DNA of 64,000 nucleotides from Phalacrocorax aristotelis (Eukaryota > Chordata > Aves > Suliformes > Phalacrocoracidae). The first letter of the stretch is position 1. Each line of letters begins with the position of its first letter. The notes under the pieces are model-generated. The model was given only the letters and a program-made list of their open reading frames with translations, was not told where the DNA came from and ran no database searches. The stretch spans positions 16,596,723-16,660,722 of the forward strand of contig NC_134282.1 in the NCBI RefSeq assembly GCF_949628215.1, given 5' to 3'. Of the stretch, positions 1 through 13,155 are shown one piece after another. Position numbers and translations under genes: made by a program.

Positions 1-3000
1 AGTGTTAGCTGAGGGGTAAGTCTCCTTCCCCTTCCATAGGCTATTGTGATGTTTTCTACAACATATATAGAGAGAAAATAATTATAATCTTGAACTACAT
101 TCCAGCTGGGGAGATCTGCTTTACCTATCCCTTTTTCTGGGAGAAAGGTACCACGCATTGGAGTGGTGCAGCATTTTCTGATCCTCTCTACCAGAGCTCC
201 CCTCAAATTGGGAGGCATTAGAAAGCAACTTGGCAGAGCCTGCTTGACAAGATCTGACATCTAAATTAAGTGTTCAGGCCTCCCATTCCTAGGATTTGAC
301 TGAAAAGCCAGTAGGATTGTCTCTTGGTAACTTGTGGGCTGTAAAACTGGCTGTGTGCTCCTCCAGATAAGGGCTTCTTTGTGCAGCATTGTGTAACGGC
401 TGCCACAGGGTTGATGTGGGCCAGGCCATAAATAACTTCTGCATAAATATTTTTAGCAAATACTTTCCGCTCTCTTGAGATACACTGGACAGCTTGAAGT
501 GTGTGCATCTGCATGTGAAGTAGGTGGGGGAAGCTAGAAGAGCTCCCATCCTGAGCACAGAGCAAATATCAGCACTCCTGATATGCATGTTAACGCAATA
601 GGAGCCGACGCCTCCACGCAGGAGTGTCCAGAGCAAGCAAGATGTCTCAAAAGAGCTGCCTTATCGGAGCAGCAAGGTATGTTGTCCTGTGGTAGAAATG
701 TGGATGTGCCTGGTGCCTATGAGAGGTGGATGCCTAGAGAAGTGCTCTAAGCAGGACTATCCACAGCCAAGCCCTGTGCTGCCGTCCTCTCTGAAGGGCC
801 CCCTGCCAGCCAGCCACTGACCTTTCTGGTGTGTGCTTAAGGCAGAGGGAATTGCAAACTGCTGGTTGCATTTACTATGAGAACAACCTGCCTTTTAGGC
901 TGCACCTGAAGGCCACTGTCTGACTCCATCTATAGAAAACACCACTAATCTCTGTAGATGATTGTCCAGCCTTGGAAGCATAGCAAGGGTTAACAGGGAA
1001 GCACAGCTGCTAAAAGGCTTCAGCTACAAGGAAAAAGTGAACCCTTCACCCTTATATATGAAGCCATGTATTATGAGGCCAAACACCTCTAAAAATGCAG
1101 AACAGGATAAAATAACCTACTCACTTTTCCCACCCCTCAACTCCACAGTACTTCAGAAAGGTGTGAGACACTCCCAGGGCATCATATTAATCTGCCTGTA
1201 CTACCTACAGCTGATGGCACAGTGCTAAAGATACAAACTAGTTATGGATTTCACATGTATTTATCATTATTGATTATCCAACTACTTCTGTGCAGAGCAA
1301 GTTCTGAACACAATGTCAGGCTTTTGCAAGATTGTTATGCATCTCTTCAAAACTAAAAGTGCCAGCAGAGAAGGTGTAATAAGTAGTTGAGGCAGGGGAG
1401 GGAAATCAAGAGGAAAAAATATGTGCTTTGGGTTAATCCAGACTGGGATTTTCCAGAACAGGCTGTGCCTGTGCATTGCAACAGCTAGTCTAGGGGGGCT
1501 TCATAAAAATGGCTAACCTCACAAAAACATAGAGAGACCACTAAAGACTATTAAGCTCACTAGTTAAAACATCCATTTGGCCTGTAACAGGACACAAGGA
1601 TACACAGGAAAGAGCAATCTTGTCTAGTCAGCTCTGCAAGTACTGGGAATCTGGACCCCCAAAACTCAAAGGAGCTGATTTTGAAAGGGGCAGCACATTT
1701 ACCTTCAATTTTTCTATAGAGACAATGCAGAAGTTGTATTTCAACTAAGCAAGCTAAGCTTAATAGATGCAAAATTTGTCTCTCTGCTCTACAATGAAGT
1801 CTCTATGTAACCAAGGGCAATTATCTAGAGTAAGGTATATGGAAGTACTCAGATATCCACCTCTCAGTGTTTTTTCTTAAGGAAGAGGGTAAGTCATACT
1901 TTACCATTGTGATCCATAGGAAAAGTAATCTCTGGCGACCTTCACTTACACCTCCTGCTTCCAAAGCCAGTGTATGATGATATAGCTCCACCCTACCCTG
2001 CTTTTAAGTCATTTTTGTGAGGGCTTACTTGCCTAGCTATATTCCTCAGACACAGCTGATGTAATTAATAAGTATTGACGGATTAGTTAATGGAGTGATC
2101 CTTAAGGGAGTTGCTTGAGGTAGTAAAGGAGTTGCTGAGGTGGGATTAGTTATAAACATTCTCCCTGCCACCTGCTAGTAATGATACTAAATTCTTTGGT
2201 GCTTTCTGTCTTTCAAAAATGAAGGAAAATGTTTATGTAATATTACTGTCCAGTATTAATCCTGTCTGCTCAGCTTTTGCAGCCAGGGATGAGAGGTAGC
2301 CTGAACTTCTAACTATCCCTGGTTATAAGGGGAGGGAGGTTACAGCATATGGTATTTAAAAAGAAAGGCCAAATGCTAACCTGAGAGGAAAGCAATGAAA
2401 ATCAAATAATGCAGTAGTTATTCCAACTGAGCGATAAAGGTGACAGCAGCTAATGGGGAATGCTGCTAAGGTGCCAGCAGGCAGCTGTGAATTCTCAACA
2501 ATAGCCCTAGAGCTTGCTTTTAGGCAAGTCGCTCTTCTTATTCTAGTGTTTCTGTAAAAGCGTTGGCTAAATAGGGAATAATAAAGGTTACCTTTAGTCT
2601 GTGAAGTGAGTGGCCACAGTTTCACTTTGTAGTACTATAATGGAGAGCTGCTATTTGCCTGTGAAATGCTGTATTAAAAAAAAAAAAAAAGTAGCCCCTA
2701 ACTCTACCATAAATAAAAACACAGCTGAAAATGCCAGGATGAATAATTTTTTTTTTTAATTGAAATGATGTGATCTATTTCCTCTGCCACATCTTTCCTT
2801 GTTCCATCTTCTTTCATAACATCACCTACTAGAGACTAAATATAAGCTACCCACCAAACTGAAACAACCGGTGACAGGAGGTGACACTCTGTGGGCTGCT
2901 CAGATCTGGATGCTCTGTCATTACACTGGTAACTGGCAAACAGGCGTCTGCACACAGGTTTGGACCATGTTTGCCAATGAAGGCACTGCTCAAAAGCATC

Positions 3001-5542
3001 TGTTGTGTTGACCTCTTCGCTATATGCAGAGCCAAACTGGGGAGACTTAATGTACCTTCAGGAAGTTTAATGTCAGGCTATGTATGGCAGCTGGGATTGC
3101 ACAAAATAACAGTAGAGCCTCTTTAGAGCAGAAAGTGTCTCCTGACGTCTGTGTAGCACTTGTAACACACGTCCTTACCCATAGAGGATGGAGAGAAAGT
3201 GTATGTTAGAGCCTAAATTTTCCAGATACTATTATAGCAGGGGTATAAGGGCAGGAGGCAAGCTGCTATATTTCAGTGAGGAATAAGTGAGGGAAAGAAA
3301 GCAACAAGGGAGGCTGGAGTACAGCCAGATGGTGAGTCCCAACCACCTGCTAAGTCTGTCTCCCTCTAATAGTCAGGCTGGTGTGCAGAGCAACTGGAAA
3401 TATTTGGATGCTGCTTGTGTGCACAATGGTTATCAGGAAGCTTCAGATACAAACAGGCAGGAAAAAGGGGTAGCTAAATTAGAAATGAGGATGGGAATCT
3501 AAATCATCTTGACCTAGTTTACAAGGTGGTGACCTTGGGTCATGCCCCTGCATAAAATTCATGTAAGAGGAGTTGCAAGCAGTTGAGCCAGACTGAGCAA
3601 AGTGTTAGGTTTGGAGTGAGCTCTGGGCATCTTCCCTATAATGTCTGTGTGTAGGAGCTTGGCAGGAGTGAGAGGGGGCGTGTGGAAGAAATCTGGCTCA
3701 CTGATATGAACAAGGCAAAACAGTGGTGCAAGGTGTCCCCAGGGAAAAGGGTAACTCAGCCCCTTTAGCCGGGTCTATTTCCATATGCCCCAAAATAAGC
3801 AATAATAAATACTTAAAATTAGAGTGATATGAATGGATTCTGCTGACACCATTGGCATTTATTAAACTGTATCCTTAAAGACCTCAAGGGAAATGGGAGC
3901 CAGGCAAGCTAAAAACTAACACCCAGCATTAATAGAGCATTCCTGTATGGGGTCTGGTGGTTATTTGAGAAACTGGGTGGTAGGTGTTGACATAGCTCGG
4001 ATGCCCTCACTTTTCATCATTCAGGTCCAGCTTTGTGCCAAATGCTGAGCAAAAGTAGACCAACCAAGCATTTACTGTTGCTTGGGCAAACAAGGACTCT
4101 GGCAGGACTGTGCTGCTGGAGTGCACAAACCCAGCCAAAATAGATGTGGATATTAGGGGACAATAGCCAGATATTTGAGTTGGGTTTTTTTAAATCATGT
4201 GTGCAAATCTGAAGGGTATAGTGAGTGAGTTTGAAATGCTGTCCAACTCCATCAGGATGTTAAATGCAGGTAAATGAACATGTGTCAGTGAGGCTGATAC
4301 TGAATGCGAGCAAGCAGCTGCTCTCTCGTGCATCACCACAAATGGAGCAGATGCTTTTCAGGCAGAGATGTGAAACAAAATGATAGATCTTACTCTTGCC
4401 TGCCTCCAGAAAGGAGCATGCAATTAAAATGTAGTGTGAATGGAGCAGAATTTTCTTTCACCAGAAACAGTGTGCATTGAAAGAGCGCAAGCAAAGCAGG
4501 AGGCACGCATTACTGTCTTCAGAGACATCTCCATTTGTGTTGGCAATATATAGGAGGAAAGAGTAAGGCATTATCCACAGCCAAGTTCTTGGACCTGATA
4601 CACAAACATGAGTGAGATCTGAGGAGCTGACACAATCTGATATGCAAACATGTTGATTTTTTCCAGCTAGTTGTAAGAATACATTTGGAGGGTTTTCAAT
4701 TGCTAGAGGGTTCATTGAGGAGCTTATGGCATCACTGCCTTGATTCTTTAATAAATCTTAGAAGACTGGGAAATACCGAAAACTGAGATTGCTGGAGCAA
4801 CATGCAGAAAAGGGCAAATTTGATAACCAATGCAGATCTGATGGTGTGTTTATAATGGAAGCCATTTTTCAAAGGAAAACGTTGTTTTCATTTAAGTTGA
4901 AATGTTTTAAAAGGGACTAGTCTTTACAAAACATGCTGTAAGCAAAACAGAAGTGAAATAACAACATGTTTTTGACACTCTTGGTATAGCACATTTTGAG
5001 CTTTGTTTAAAAAACTTTTCAAAACCTGTTTATGTTAAAGAAAACAGACGTTAAAATGGGAATCAAATATTTTCCATTTGCTGTGGATATAGATTTCTAA
5101 GAAAATTTCATGGAAAAATTTTATGTCATATTGTGCTATTTGTGCTCTGTTTGATGACAGGAGAGGAGACAATAAAACCCCAAAACAATGGGATTTCCTG
5201 TGAATGGGAAACTCAAGTCCTTTGTAAATCTGTATGGGTCATTGCAGGCTCTTTTCCAGACTCGTCAATATGGAATTGCCTGTATATGGAATTGCCCATA
5301 TATGGAATTTCAAGGTGTCAGTGTAATTAAGTAGCAGCTAGTGATCATGGCTCTATGGGAGCAGATATTCCCAAATGACCTTTTTCCATCAATAGTATTT
5401 CCAGCTTGGCTAATAACTGTGGGTACCTAGAAGTGGTAGTGTTTCGTAAGCATCGCTCTATGCACATTAACAGCAGGGTTTTTGTTCTTCATCCATTAAA
5501 CTATAGATCTCAAAAGATGAGAACTTGTCATTGAACATGTTT
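1..5542. other. Intergenic or downstream DNA, no gene recognised
   Basis: It lies beyond the last IL1RAP exon. Only short frames of random size are present, with no domain signature. A 15-base A run sits at 2676-2690 and a short 16-bp tandem repeat at 5269-5309. In mammals GMNC is the next gene on this side, but nothing resembling it was seen. Confidence 0.6.
5269..5309. repeat. Short tandem repeat, 16-bp unit, about 2.6 copies
   Basis: The unit TATGGAATTGCC plus four bases (TGTA or CATA) is repeated head to tail, and the third copy is partial. No function is evident. Confidence 0.7.
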
Positions 5543-5942
5543 CTTATGAGGAAAGGCTGAGAGTCCTGAGTTTGTTCATCCTGAAGAAGAGAAGACTCAT
5601 CAATACTTATAAATATCTGAAGGGTGAGTGTCAAGAGGACGGGGCTGGACTCTTCTCAGTGGTGCCCAAACACAGGCCAAGGGGCAATGGGCACAAGTTG
5701 GAACACAAGAAGTTCCACCTAAACATGAGAAAAAAAACTTCTTTCCTGTGAGGGTGCCAGAGCAGTGGAAGAGGCTGCCCAGAGAGGTTGTGGAGTCTCC
5801 TTCCTTGGAGACATTCAAAACCTGCCTGGACACGTTCCTGTGCCCCCTGCTCTGGGTGCCCCTGCTCAAGCAGGGGGTTGAACAAGATGATCTCCAGAGG
5901 TGCCTTCCAACCCCCACCATTCTGTGATTCTGTGATTCTGTA
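5543..5942 (+). mobile_element. CR1 LINE 3' fragment
   Basis: The sequence matches the end of CR1 ORF2 and its 3' UTR: CTTATGAGGAAAGGCTGAGA at the left, then AGCAGTGGAAGAGGCTGCCC and CAAGATGATCTCCAGAGG. It ends in ATTCTGTGATTCTGTG, the tail typical of CR1. The copy is 5' truncated, as usual for this family, and its reading frame is broken. Confidence 0.9.
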
Positions 5943-8900
5943 ATGGCAGTCAGTCTCTTCATGACTGATCTGGAGATAAATAAAGCATAATTCACTAATA
6001 ACTGTGGCAGATGGCACAAAGATTGTCTATCATCGCTATTTCCCGCTTCACCAAGCATGCAACGTGATCTGGCTTGCCTGATGAAATGGCCCCAAGCAGA
6101 TACAGTGCAGCATGACAAAAAAAAATCATCTAAGAATATGCCAGTGGAGTGCCAGGGGGCACCTCAGCCATAACACCTCCTTGGAAAAGGTTCTGGAGTG
6201 GATGAGCAATGAAGTCTGTTGTCCCACTGAGACGTGGTGGTAGCGGGAAGCAGTGAATAACTGTGGGTCAGGGATTTCACCTCCTTGCGCGCCCCAGGCA
6301 ACAGGAGAGAGGTCTCTGCCACCTACAGTGTGAAAATGATTAAACAGCAAAGAAAAGGAAGAAAACCTTCTGGAAAAAGTAAAACCAGACCTTTCATGGG
6401 CAATGGATTGCCAGAGGATTTGGCAACATCATGCAAATGCCTGCATGAACAGAAAAATCCCTGAGAAATCACTTTGCTGCAGCAGAGGGAGGTAGAACAA
6501 GAACCCTGTCTAGAAACAAAAACCAGGCAAAACAACAACCAAGCACGATATTAAGGGTGAGGCTGATTATTCACTTGAACAAATACTGATGAGTTGGAAA
6601 ACACTTTGATATTTTCAAACCAAATGACTTTGTGGTAGATATGTTTTAGTACAGTACAAATCATTAGCCTGATTACAGGCATATCAGTGTAAATGTCGTC
6701 CCCCCTGTGTCTGGCCATTACCGTGTCTCTGTTATGAAGAATTAAAGCCATATTCTTCTACAAACCATTCTGCAACATTTATGTGTCTCATTAACATCTT
6801 TACAAAAGGGGCCTGAATGGTGCATTTATGATGTCATTTTAGAGCCACAGCTTCTCCACAGCATGACCAGTAATGGTACATAGCATGAACACCCACACGA
6901 ACAAGAGTCAATCCTTGCCTCTTTCACATGAATTTGGGCAGACAGCTATGGGGTCCTTCATTAGTGTTTCTCCGTACTCCTGCCGCAGTGTTTTAACTCA
7001 TGCATTTCCAGAATAGCACCGCATGTTCCTGGGTGATTGATGGGGCCAAGTGCCTGGGTCGTGAGCAGGAAGCACCTACATCCCCCAGGCTGCAGCTCTG
7101 TGGTGTGGGTGCATCCTCTTGTGTACCCTCGTAGAGTCCCCCCTTGCCTGCTTGGTGCGGCTCTGGGTTATACCCTTACACTGGGTATGTCACACTGAGC
7201 AGACACCATCCCAGAGGTGGTGCTGCCCTTAATAGAGATTTGTGGTAGACCAACAGTAGAACAAAAAAAAAAAAAATAGAGCCAGGATTAAGGGTTTGAA
7301 GCACTTTTTCCCTATTTCTGGCATCTGTCACTGCCTTCATGGTCTTGTCATCATTTGGGAAAATATCTACTATAAATTCACTAACATCAGATACTCTGAG
7401 ATCAAAGCCTAGTGTAATAGATGAGAACAAAATTCTTGTGATGTTAAGAAGAGAATTTGTATAAGTTCTTGCAGGTTAGTGATTCATCCAACATTTCGGA
7501 TGTGAGGATCAGCCCATTATTGGCATGTCCAGTGGAAGTTGCCAGGGAGAGGCCTCCTGGGTACTAGAGCTTTGCAGTCACTAAAGTGAAGACAGGTTGA
7601 TGTTGAGATGGACTAAGTGACTTGCTTGTGTTCCCTAGCTGCCCAGCTAGCTCTGTTCAGTTTCTTCATGACACCACCAGCCTTCCACAGATCAAAAACC
7701 TCTAGGGAACAGAGGAAATACTGTACCAGTGGCTCTGCAAATTATGATCTGGTAGCTTTGTACCATTGCATGTCACAGGTAGGATATACAAAGTTATACA
7801 AGGTTATATGACTGTTTTCATATTAGGATATGGTGGAAATTCTCCATATATACGAACTCTACTCCCCTCTGAACAGTTCTTTTGAGAGGACTGGGTGGGC
7901 AAAGGGGATGATAGTATTGTGCTGACTGTTAACTTTAGTGATGACTATTTTTCTTTACAACTGACAAATACCTGTGAACCAGAGGAGAGAGCAGTGACTA
8001 CGGTCCATCTGCACCAGTCAGTGTCAGATAGGACATGAGTAGATTTTAACTGATTTTCAGAAAGCAGAATCCAAACTGTGTGTGAAGCGTTGGATCTGGT
8101 CTTAAAGCAGGACCTTGTGCTGATGCCTGGGGCTAGTTCCAAGCAATATGCTTAGGATGTTGCTTGGCAATAACCCCAAATACAACTGAAATTTGTTCTA
8201 GGGTTTAGTCCCTGTGTCCTTGCTGAGACATCCCATTCAGCACAGCGTGCCCTCTGGGAGCCTTGCCTCAGGGGCAAAGGTTCTGCACACACTGAAATCC
8301 ATCATGTCTCATATCTGTTACAAAAGCAGCCATAACCCTGGGTCATTTTGGTGGGTAGTAAAAGGGGTAGTAAAATTACACTAGCTCTGTTGAAGCAACA
8401 GGAGAAGCAATGGTCCTTAACAGTTTGCATTTGCTCTTTCAAGAAGAGGTGACAATTTGCCCAAAAAGGCCAGAGCTGGCCATTTTGTACATCCACTACA
8501 AGCTCCAGCTGTTGTTTCCTGCATCTTTGGATTGCTGTAGTTGGTCAAGACAACACCACAGTCAAATAAGGGCAGAGTCTGTAAATAAAAGCTGTTTAAA
8601 TGCCAACAAATAACAAATATGCTGACTCTGGAGGCTGACGGATTGCAAATTATTTGTATTTTGTAGCTTGTGTTGTCAGCTCTACCAGAGCCATTGACAG
8701 TACCATCCCACTTCTAGTTGTAAGCAACTGGAACAATTTAACAGTATTTTGATTACTTCTCACAAAGCATTCTGCAATTTATCAGCTTGTTTTTCAAATA
8801 TCTCATTCCTGCTCCTCCTCTTTGATCACTGAGAATGGCCACATATGGACAAATCTTTTCTGAGCCATTTACAACATATCAGCGTGAAATTACAGAGAAA

Positions 8901-10021
8901 TCCACACCTGGAGAGTTCTCTAGAGTCTGAATTTCTAATTTCTATGAGCTGGTAGAGGATTTTTGCCCTTATTTTATTTAGATTGACTCAGCACCAGGTT
9001 TTTTGGTTTCTATTTTCTCAGTCTGCTGCAGCAGGGCTGTTAGGATTCAGCTCACAGAGACTTGTAACAGGAGAGCCATCAGCTGTGCTTGATCTCAGAA
9101 GGAAAGGATCGAAAAAGTCAGGGCAATACTGGGGAAGAGGGACTGCTGAGGGAAGGAAAGCAATGTGTGAATTATAACTGGGCTTCAGCACTATTAAAAC
9201 AGGTGAGACATGGCCCTTTCCTTCCTCACAGGTCCAGCAATTTCACTAGGGCTGCACCTGAGGACATCAGATAAAGGTCTGTCCTGGGGGCCACAGATCC
9301 TGTTCCCCAAGGACTCAGTTCATATTTCTAAGGTAGAAGAAAATTGCTTACTAACCTGAGAGGCAAGAACTAGACTGACCAGAGTGGTGAATGAGACCGT
9401 TTTTTTTTTGTCTCAGGGAAAGAAAACAAATGAAGTGTGTTACTCAGTCTGGCATGTCTGAGCATCAGCTGAAGGCAAGCGGCCGACTCCCAGGATTAGC
9501 ACCCTTCCTTGGCAGGGAGAGAAGTCATTATACAAAGCAGAACGAGGCAAATGAAGTTTTCATTGCAGATAAAGAGTGGGAAACACTGCTGACAGCCAGC
9601 TCAACGGGCTGATGAAACAGCAGCCCCAGGGAGACTGTTCAAAGGCTCTTTCCGTTATTTAATGAAGTGTGGTTGAGTTTTGACCCCTCAGCTTCAGCGC
9701 CTGAGGTTTTCTGTGTTTTAGGTCTTGCTCCTATCCCTGAGCTTATTGACTACTCCGAGAATTTTTTAAATCATATTTCCCTAGATTTGTAATGGCTTGC
9801 TTACTGCTGTGTGAAAGGCCACACAACTGACAGAACAAATTCATCATATGATGAAGCCAGGAGAAGGACCAAGCCCAGAAGCCCATTGAAAGCACTGGGA
9901 ACAGGAGGGGACCTCAGCCAGCTTGGGCAAACCACATCCCCAAGCACTGCCTGGTGAACAAGGCTCCGGCATTTACCAGTTCCTGTGGCACTTGTAACAA
10001 CAGCAGGTTAAAGAAATCAGT
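5943..10021. other. Downstream flanking DNA, no gene recognised
   Basis: No exon, RNA gene or clear repeat was recognised. A 14-base A run lies at 7263-7276. Further AATAAA signals on the minus strand could serve longer IL1RAP transcripts, but there is no positive evidence. Confidence 0.55.
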
Positions 10022-10027
10022 TTTATT
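10022..10027 (-). terminator. IL1RAP: Candidate polyadenylation signal AATAAA for exon 10b
   Basis: The minus strand reads AATAAA here, about 555 bases after the exon 10b stop. A T/G-rich stretch (CTGCTGTTGTTACAAG) follows about 30 bases downstream, as expected of a cleavage-site downstream element. Confidence 0.5.
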
Positions 10028-10580
10028 TAGAGAGAAGGGACTTGTCTTAAAAGTTTTGACCAAGTTCTTTTAAACCACAGTGGATAACGGACCATACTGC
10101 ATGGTGCACTCCTGCGCTGGCAGGGGCTCCCATTGCCCTCATTAGCAATGTTTTATCCTTTGCAAATATGCAGGCTTGTTCCCGCTTCTCCAGAGGTTAC
10201 TGCCAGGAGCACAGCCTCTCCCCCCTCCCAAACCCCAGGTGGGGACCTGCCCTCCTGCACCTGACCCCAGCAGCAGCCCTGCAACAAACTCAACCACAGC
10301 TGGGGAAAAGCAACTCCAGAGAAACACATTTTCATCTCCACTTTGCAATTTAAATTAAGAAGCACCCAGGCAGGCAGCCCCCAGCCACTGCTCTGTGTGT
10401 GGCTACATGTCCCTGACTCAGATCACCAGCACTGGTGATATTGCTGCAGTTCTCTGTGCTGGCATGGGACTGATGGTGAACGACACCATGTCAGCCTGCG
10501 ATTTCATAAAAGTATCTTAGCTGAGGCTGCAGTGAGTTTCTTTTGTCGGCCCAGCACCATCAGTGCTGTCAGCGTCTTGG
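10028..10580 (-). other. IL1RAP: Probable 3' UTR of the IL-1RAcPb form
   Basis: The stretch follows the stop codon of exon 10b on the minus strand and runs to the first AATAAA signal. It holds no other coding exon. The end depends on that signal being used; a longer 3' UTR reaching further left is possible. Confidence 0.5.
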
Positions 10581-11305
10581 CTAGAGTATGTAGAAGTCGT
10601 TGTTGTTTGACAGGTCGCTGTAATGGCAGAGGGCGAGAGTGGGAGCCTGTGCTGCTGGGGGCTCAGGTCGACTTCTGCCCTGAACCCCCTGTGCCGCGGG
10701 CCTGCCCAAGCCTGTCTTGCAGAGGTGAGTGTCCCACCTGGGCTCAGCTACAGCCCGATGCTTGCTCTTGAGTCTGCTACCACCGTTGCAATAGGTCCCA
10801 CAACACCAGCATGTCAAGAGGTGCTTGGCTCGATGTTTGGTCTTTGACTCGGGGGCTGGGGCCGTCCCTCCAGGAGTGACAGTCCCTGCCATGGTGCCCC
10901 GTGGGTCGGGCTGCCCTTTCAGCTGGCTCCTTCTCCTCTGGACAGGGTCCAGACTGATGTCTGACTGGGAGGAGCAGCTCTCGTTCCAGCTGGCACCGGC
11001 ACTCAGGCTGCGCAGTGGCAGGGCAAGCCGCAACGACTTCCAGAACTGGGAGCCAGAGCGCTTGGATTTCTCCCCCTTCCAGGTGACGAAGGAGACAGAC
11101 TCCTTCAGCTGGAGGATGCTGGGGTGGGTGCACTGCAGCGGTCTGTACTCCACCACGATGAGCTTGGTGGCAATGGCGTTCTGGCACATGATGCCCAGCT
11201 TGAACTCCAGCAGGCTGATGCTCTTCTCTGTCAAGTAATCAGGACTCAGGACCACGATCATCCTGCGGCTCCTCTGGATGAAGTCGAACACAGCTTCAGT
11301 GGTAT
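10581..11305 (-). CDS. IL1RAP: IL1RAP coding exon 10b: alternative TIR second half (IL-1RAcPb form)
   Basis: Acceptor GCACTCTTAG is followed by ATACCACTG. The joined frame reads NTTEAVFDFIQRSRRMIVVL, then SPDYLTEKSISLLEFKLGIM and KESVSFVTWKGEKSKRSGSQ, with FWK box 3 and RLALPLRSLSAG. The tail has SWNESCSSQSDISLDPVQRR, a cysteine-rich CWCCGTYC and the end SDLSNNNDFYIL. The stop is at 10583-10581. This matches the alternative terminal exon of mammalian IL1RAP, whose product is enriched in brain, assembles with IL-1 receptors but signals poorly, and binds PTP-delta at synapses. It encodes 240 residues, and the full form is 693 aa. The C-terminal YIL fits a class II PDZ ligand, an inference only. 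Selective conservation of this exon in a bird supports a real function. Confidence 0.94.
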
Positions 11306-13069
11306 CTAAGAGTGCAAGGGCAGAGGAATTGGGGTGCACAAGGGGGAAGGAGCAGGGAGAGAAAAGCTGAAGGAAGCTGTTTGGTGGCATACCTCCACAG
11401 ATCCCCCCTTCCCACAGAGGGAAACCTGACACAAGCCCAGTGACTTTCGACTTGCCCCCTGCTGGCAGGGACTGCAGGAGCAACAGCAGCATTTTTGCGT
11501 TGCAGTGGGTTTTAGAGAAGGCTGAAGTGGTAAATGAGAAGCCAGGGTGGCAGGATAAGCCAGGACTGCACTCTGACTCCTGCACTGCATGGAATCACTC
11601 CTGCCCAGGGAAAAGCAGGCATTTGATACAGGGCACATCTTGTTCAGAAACCACCTGCCCACAACTCTTATAGCCCTTTGCATGGGGGAATAAAACGGGG
11701 CAATCCCATCATTGTGCCACAGCTCACACTGCTGAGGATAAGACTCTCATCCTTCCCTCTCATGCTCTTTCATCTAGAAATGGAAGCCTCCAAACATAGA
11801 AAGCAAAAATGTCAGCTCTAAACCTCTCCATCCATTCCCCTACCCATTGTGAGGGGTGAAAATATTGTCCTTCAAAGCATTTCTTGGGATTAATTGCAGT
11901 TTGTAAAGCTCAGCAAGATGCTTAGCTGGAATGGTGCCAGGCAAGGGCAGCAGCTCTTTTATTATGAACGTTGAAAAGCAACAAACTTGAAGGATATCCT
12001 TGGACTTCTATCTATGGCTTGGGATGCAGCAAGAATTTTGAAGATGTCATGGCTAGTGGGTGAGCAATGGAAAGGATGGGAATTAATAGGTCTGTGGCAA
12101 ATAGCAAATTAACTCAATCTGATTAACAGAACTGTAAAAACTTAAGAAAACCTCACCCACTTACTGAGCACTGGTGCCTGAGATGGGGGGGGTGGGACAG
12201 GCTGGGGCCAGTGACTGGGAGCTGGACCTGAACCTGAAGACAAGGTGGTGTTCAAACAGTACAGGGATCATTGGATCTCTTGCACACTCAGAGAGAAAAA
12301 CCTCCCTGTAGGAATGTCTTGCAAAGAGCTGTTCTGGGGAGCACTATCTGCTGCTTCCATTGCCTTTCACACTGCTGAAGCCTTGATTCCTCAGTCTGGA
12401 GACTCCCCTCCCTCCCTGCTAGCGGAACACTGGTCTTTTATATAAATAAAAATACTGTTCCTTCCCTTCAATGGCAATGCCTCTTATTCTTCCAGCACAT
12501 GGCTGTCTCCTTATCTCACAGCAGAAGGTGCACTGTGTTGCACCTGGATGCATCTTATTTTAATATTGTACAGAGCAATACTATTTTTTTTTCAAAGATA
12601 TATGACTAGCTGTAAAACTCATTGTCACTAGATTATTTGGGGACCAAGAACTTGAGATAGGAAAAATGATTGAACAATAATATCCTAATGGAGGAAATAA
12701 GGCACTGATTGGTTCTTTAACATAATACTGGAATTTAAATCAAACTATCTGAAGTATTTTTCTTCTTGTAAACAAGGTTTGGGGGGATTTTTTTCCCACA
12801 ACACACAGAGGAAAACACTGATTCACTGAAACCAAAAGTAGATGACAAAGTCAGTTCTGTCAGAATTGTCACTTAACACTGTGAAACTTTCTTACCACTT
12901 ATTTCAAAGGCACAAAGAATTGACAGCAATCTCCCAATTTACTGAGTCCAGACCTCATTCAAACCTTTCTATAACTGATTGAGATCTATTTTGAAATCAG
13001 CCAAGCTTCAACATTTTTTGAAAGAAAAAGCTCCTTTGCTGGTTTGAAAGGTCTTTCTTTTTGAAACTG

Positions 13070-13155
13070 GAATCACAGAATCACAGGAAACGTAGGAAGG
13101 AGCAACCCCTGGGAGGTCACCTCTTCTACCTGCCTGCTCAAAAAGCACAGGTTCA
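13070..13155 (-). mobile_element. CR1 LINE, short 3'-end fragment
   Basis: On the plus strand, GGAATCACAGAATCACAGGA and the following GGAGGTCACC stretch are the reverse complement of a CR1 3' end with its octamer tail. Only about 85 bases are recognisable. Confidence 0.7.

Noticed and set aside
5600..6118. 172-codon minus-strand open frame
   Set aside because: It overlaps the plus-strand CR1 copy in antisense and has no coding signature.
10825..11238. Plus-strand open frame opposite exon 10b
   Set aside because: It is the antisense shadow of the conserved IL1RAP exon.
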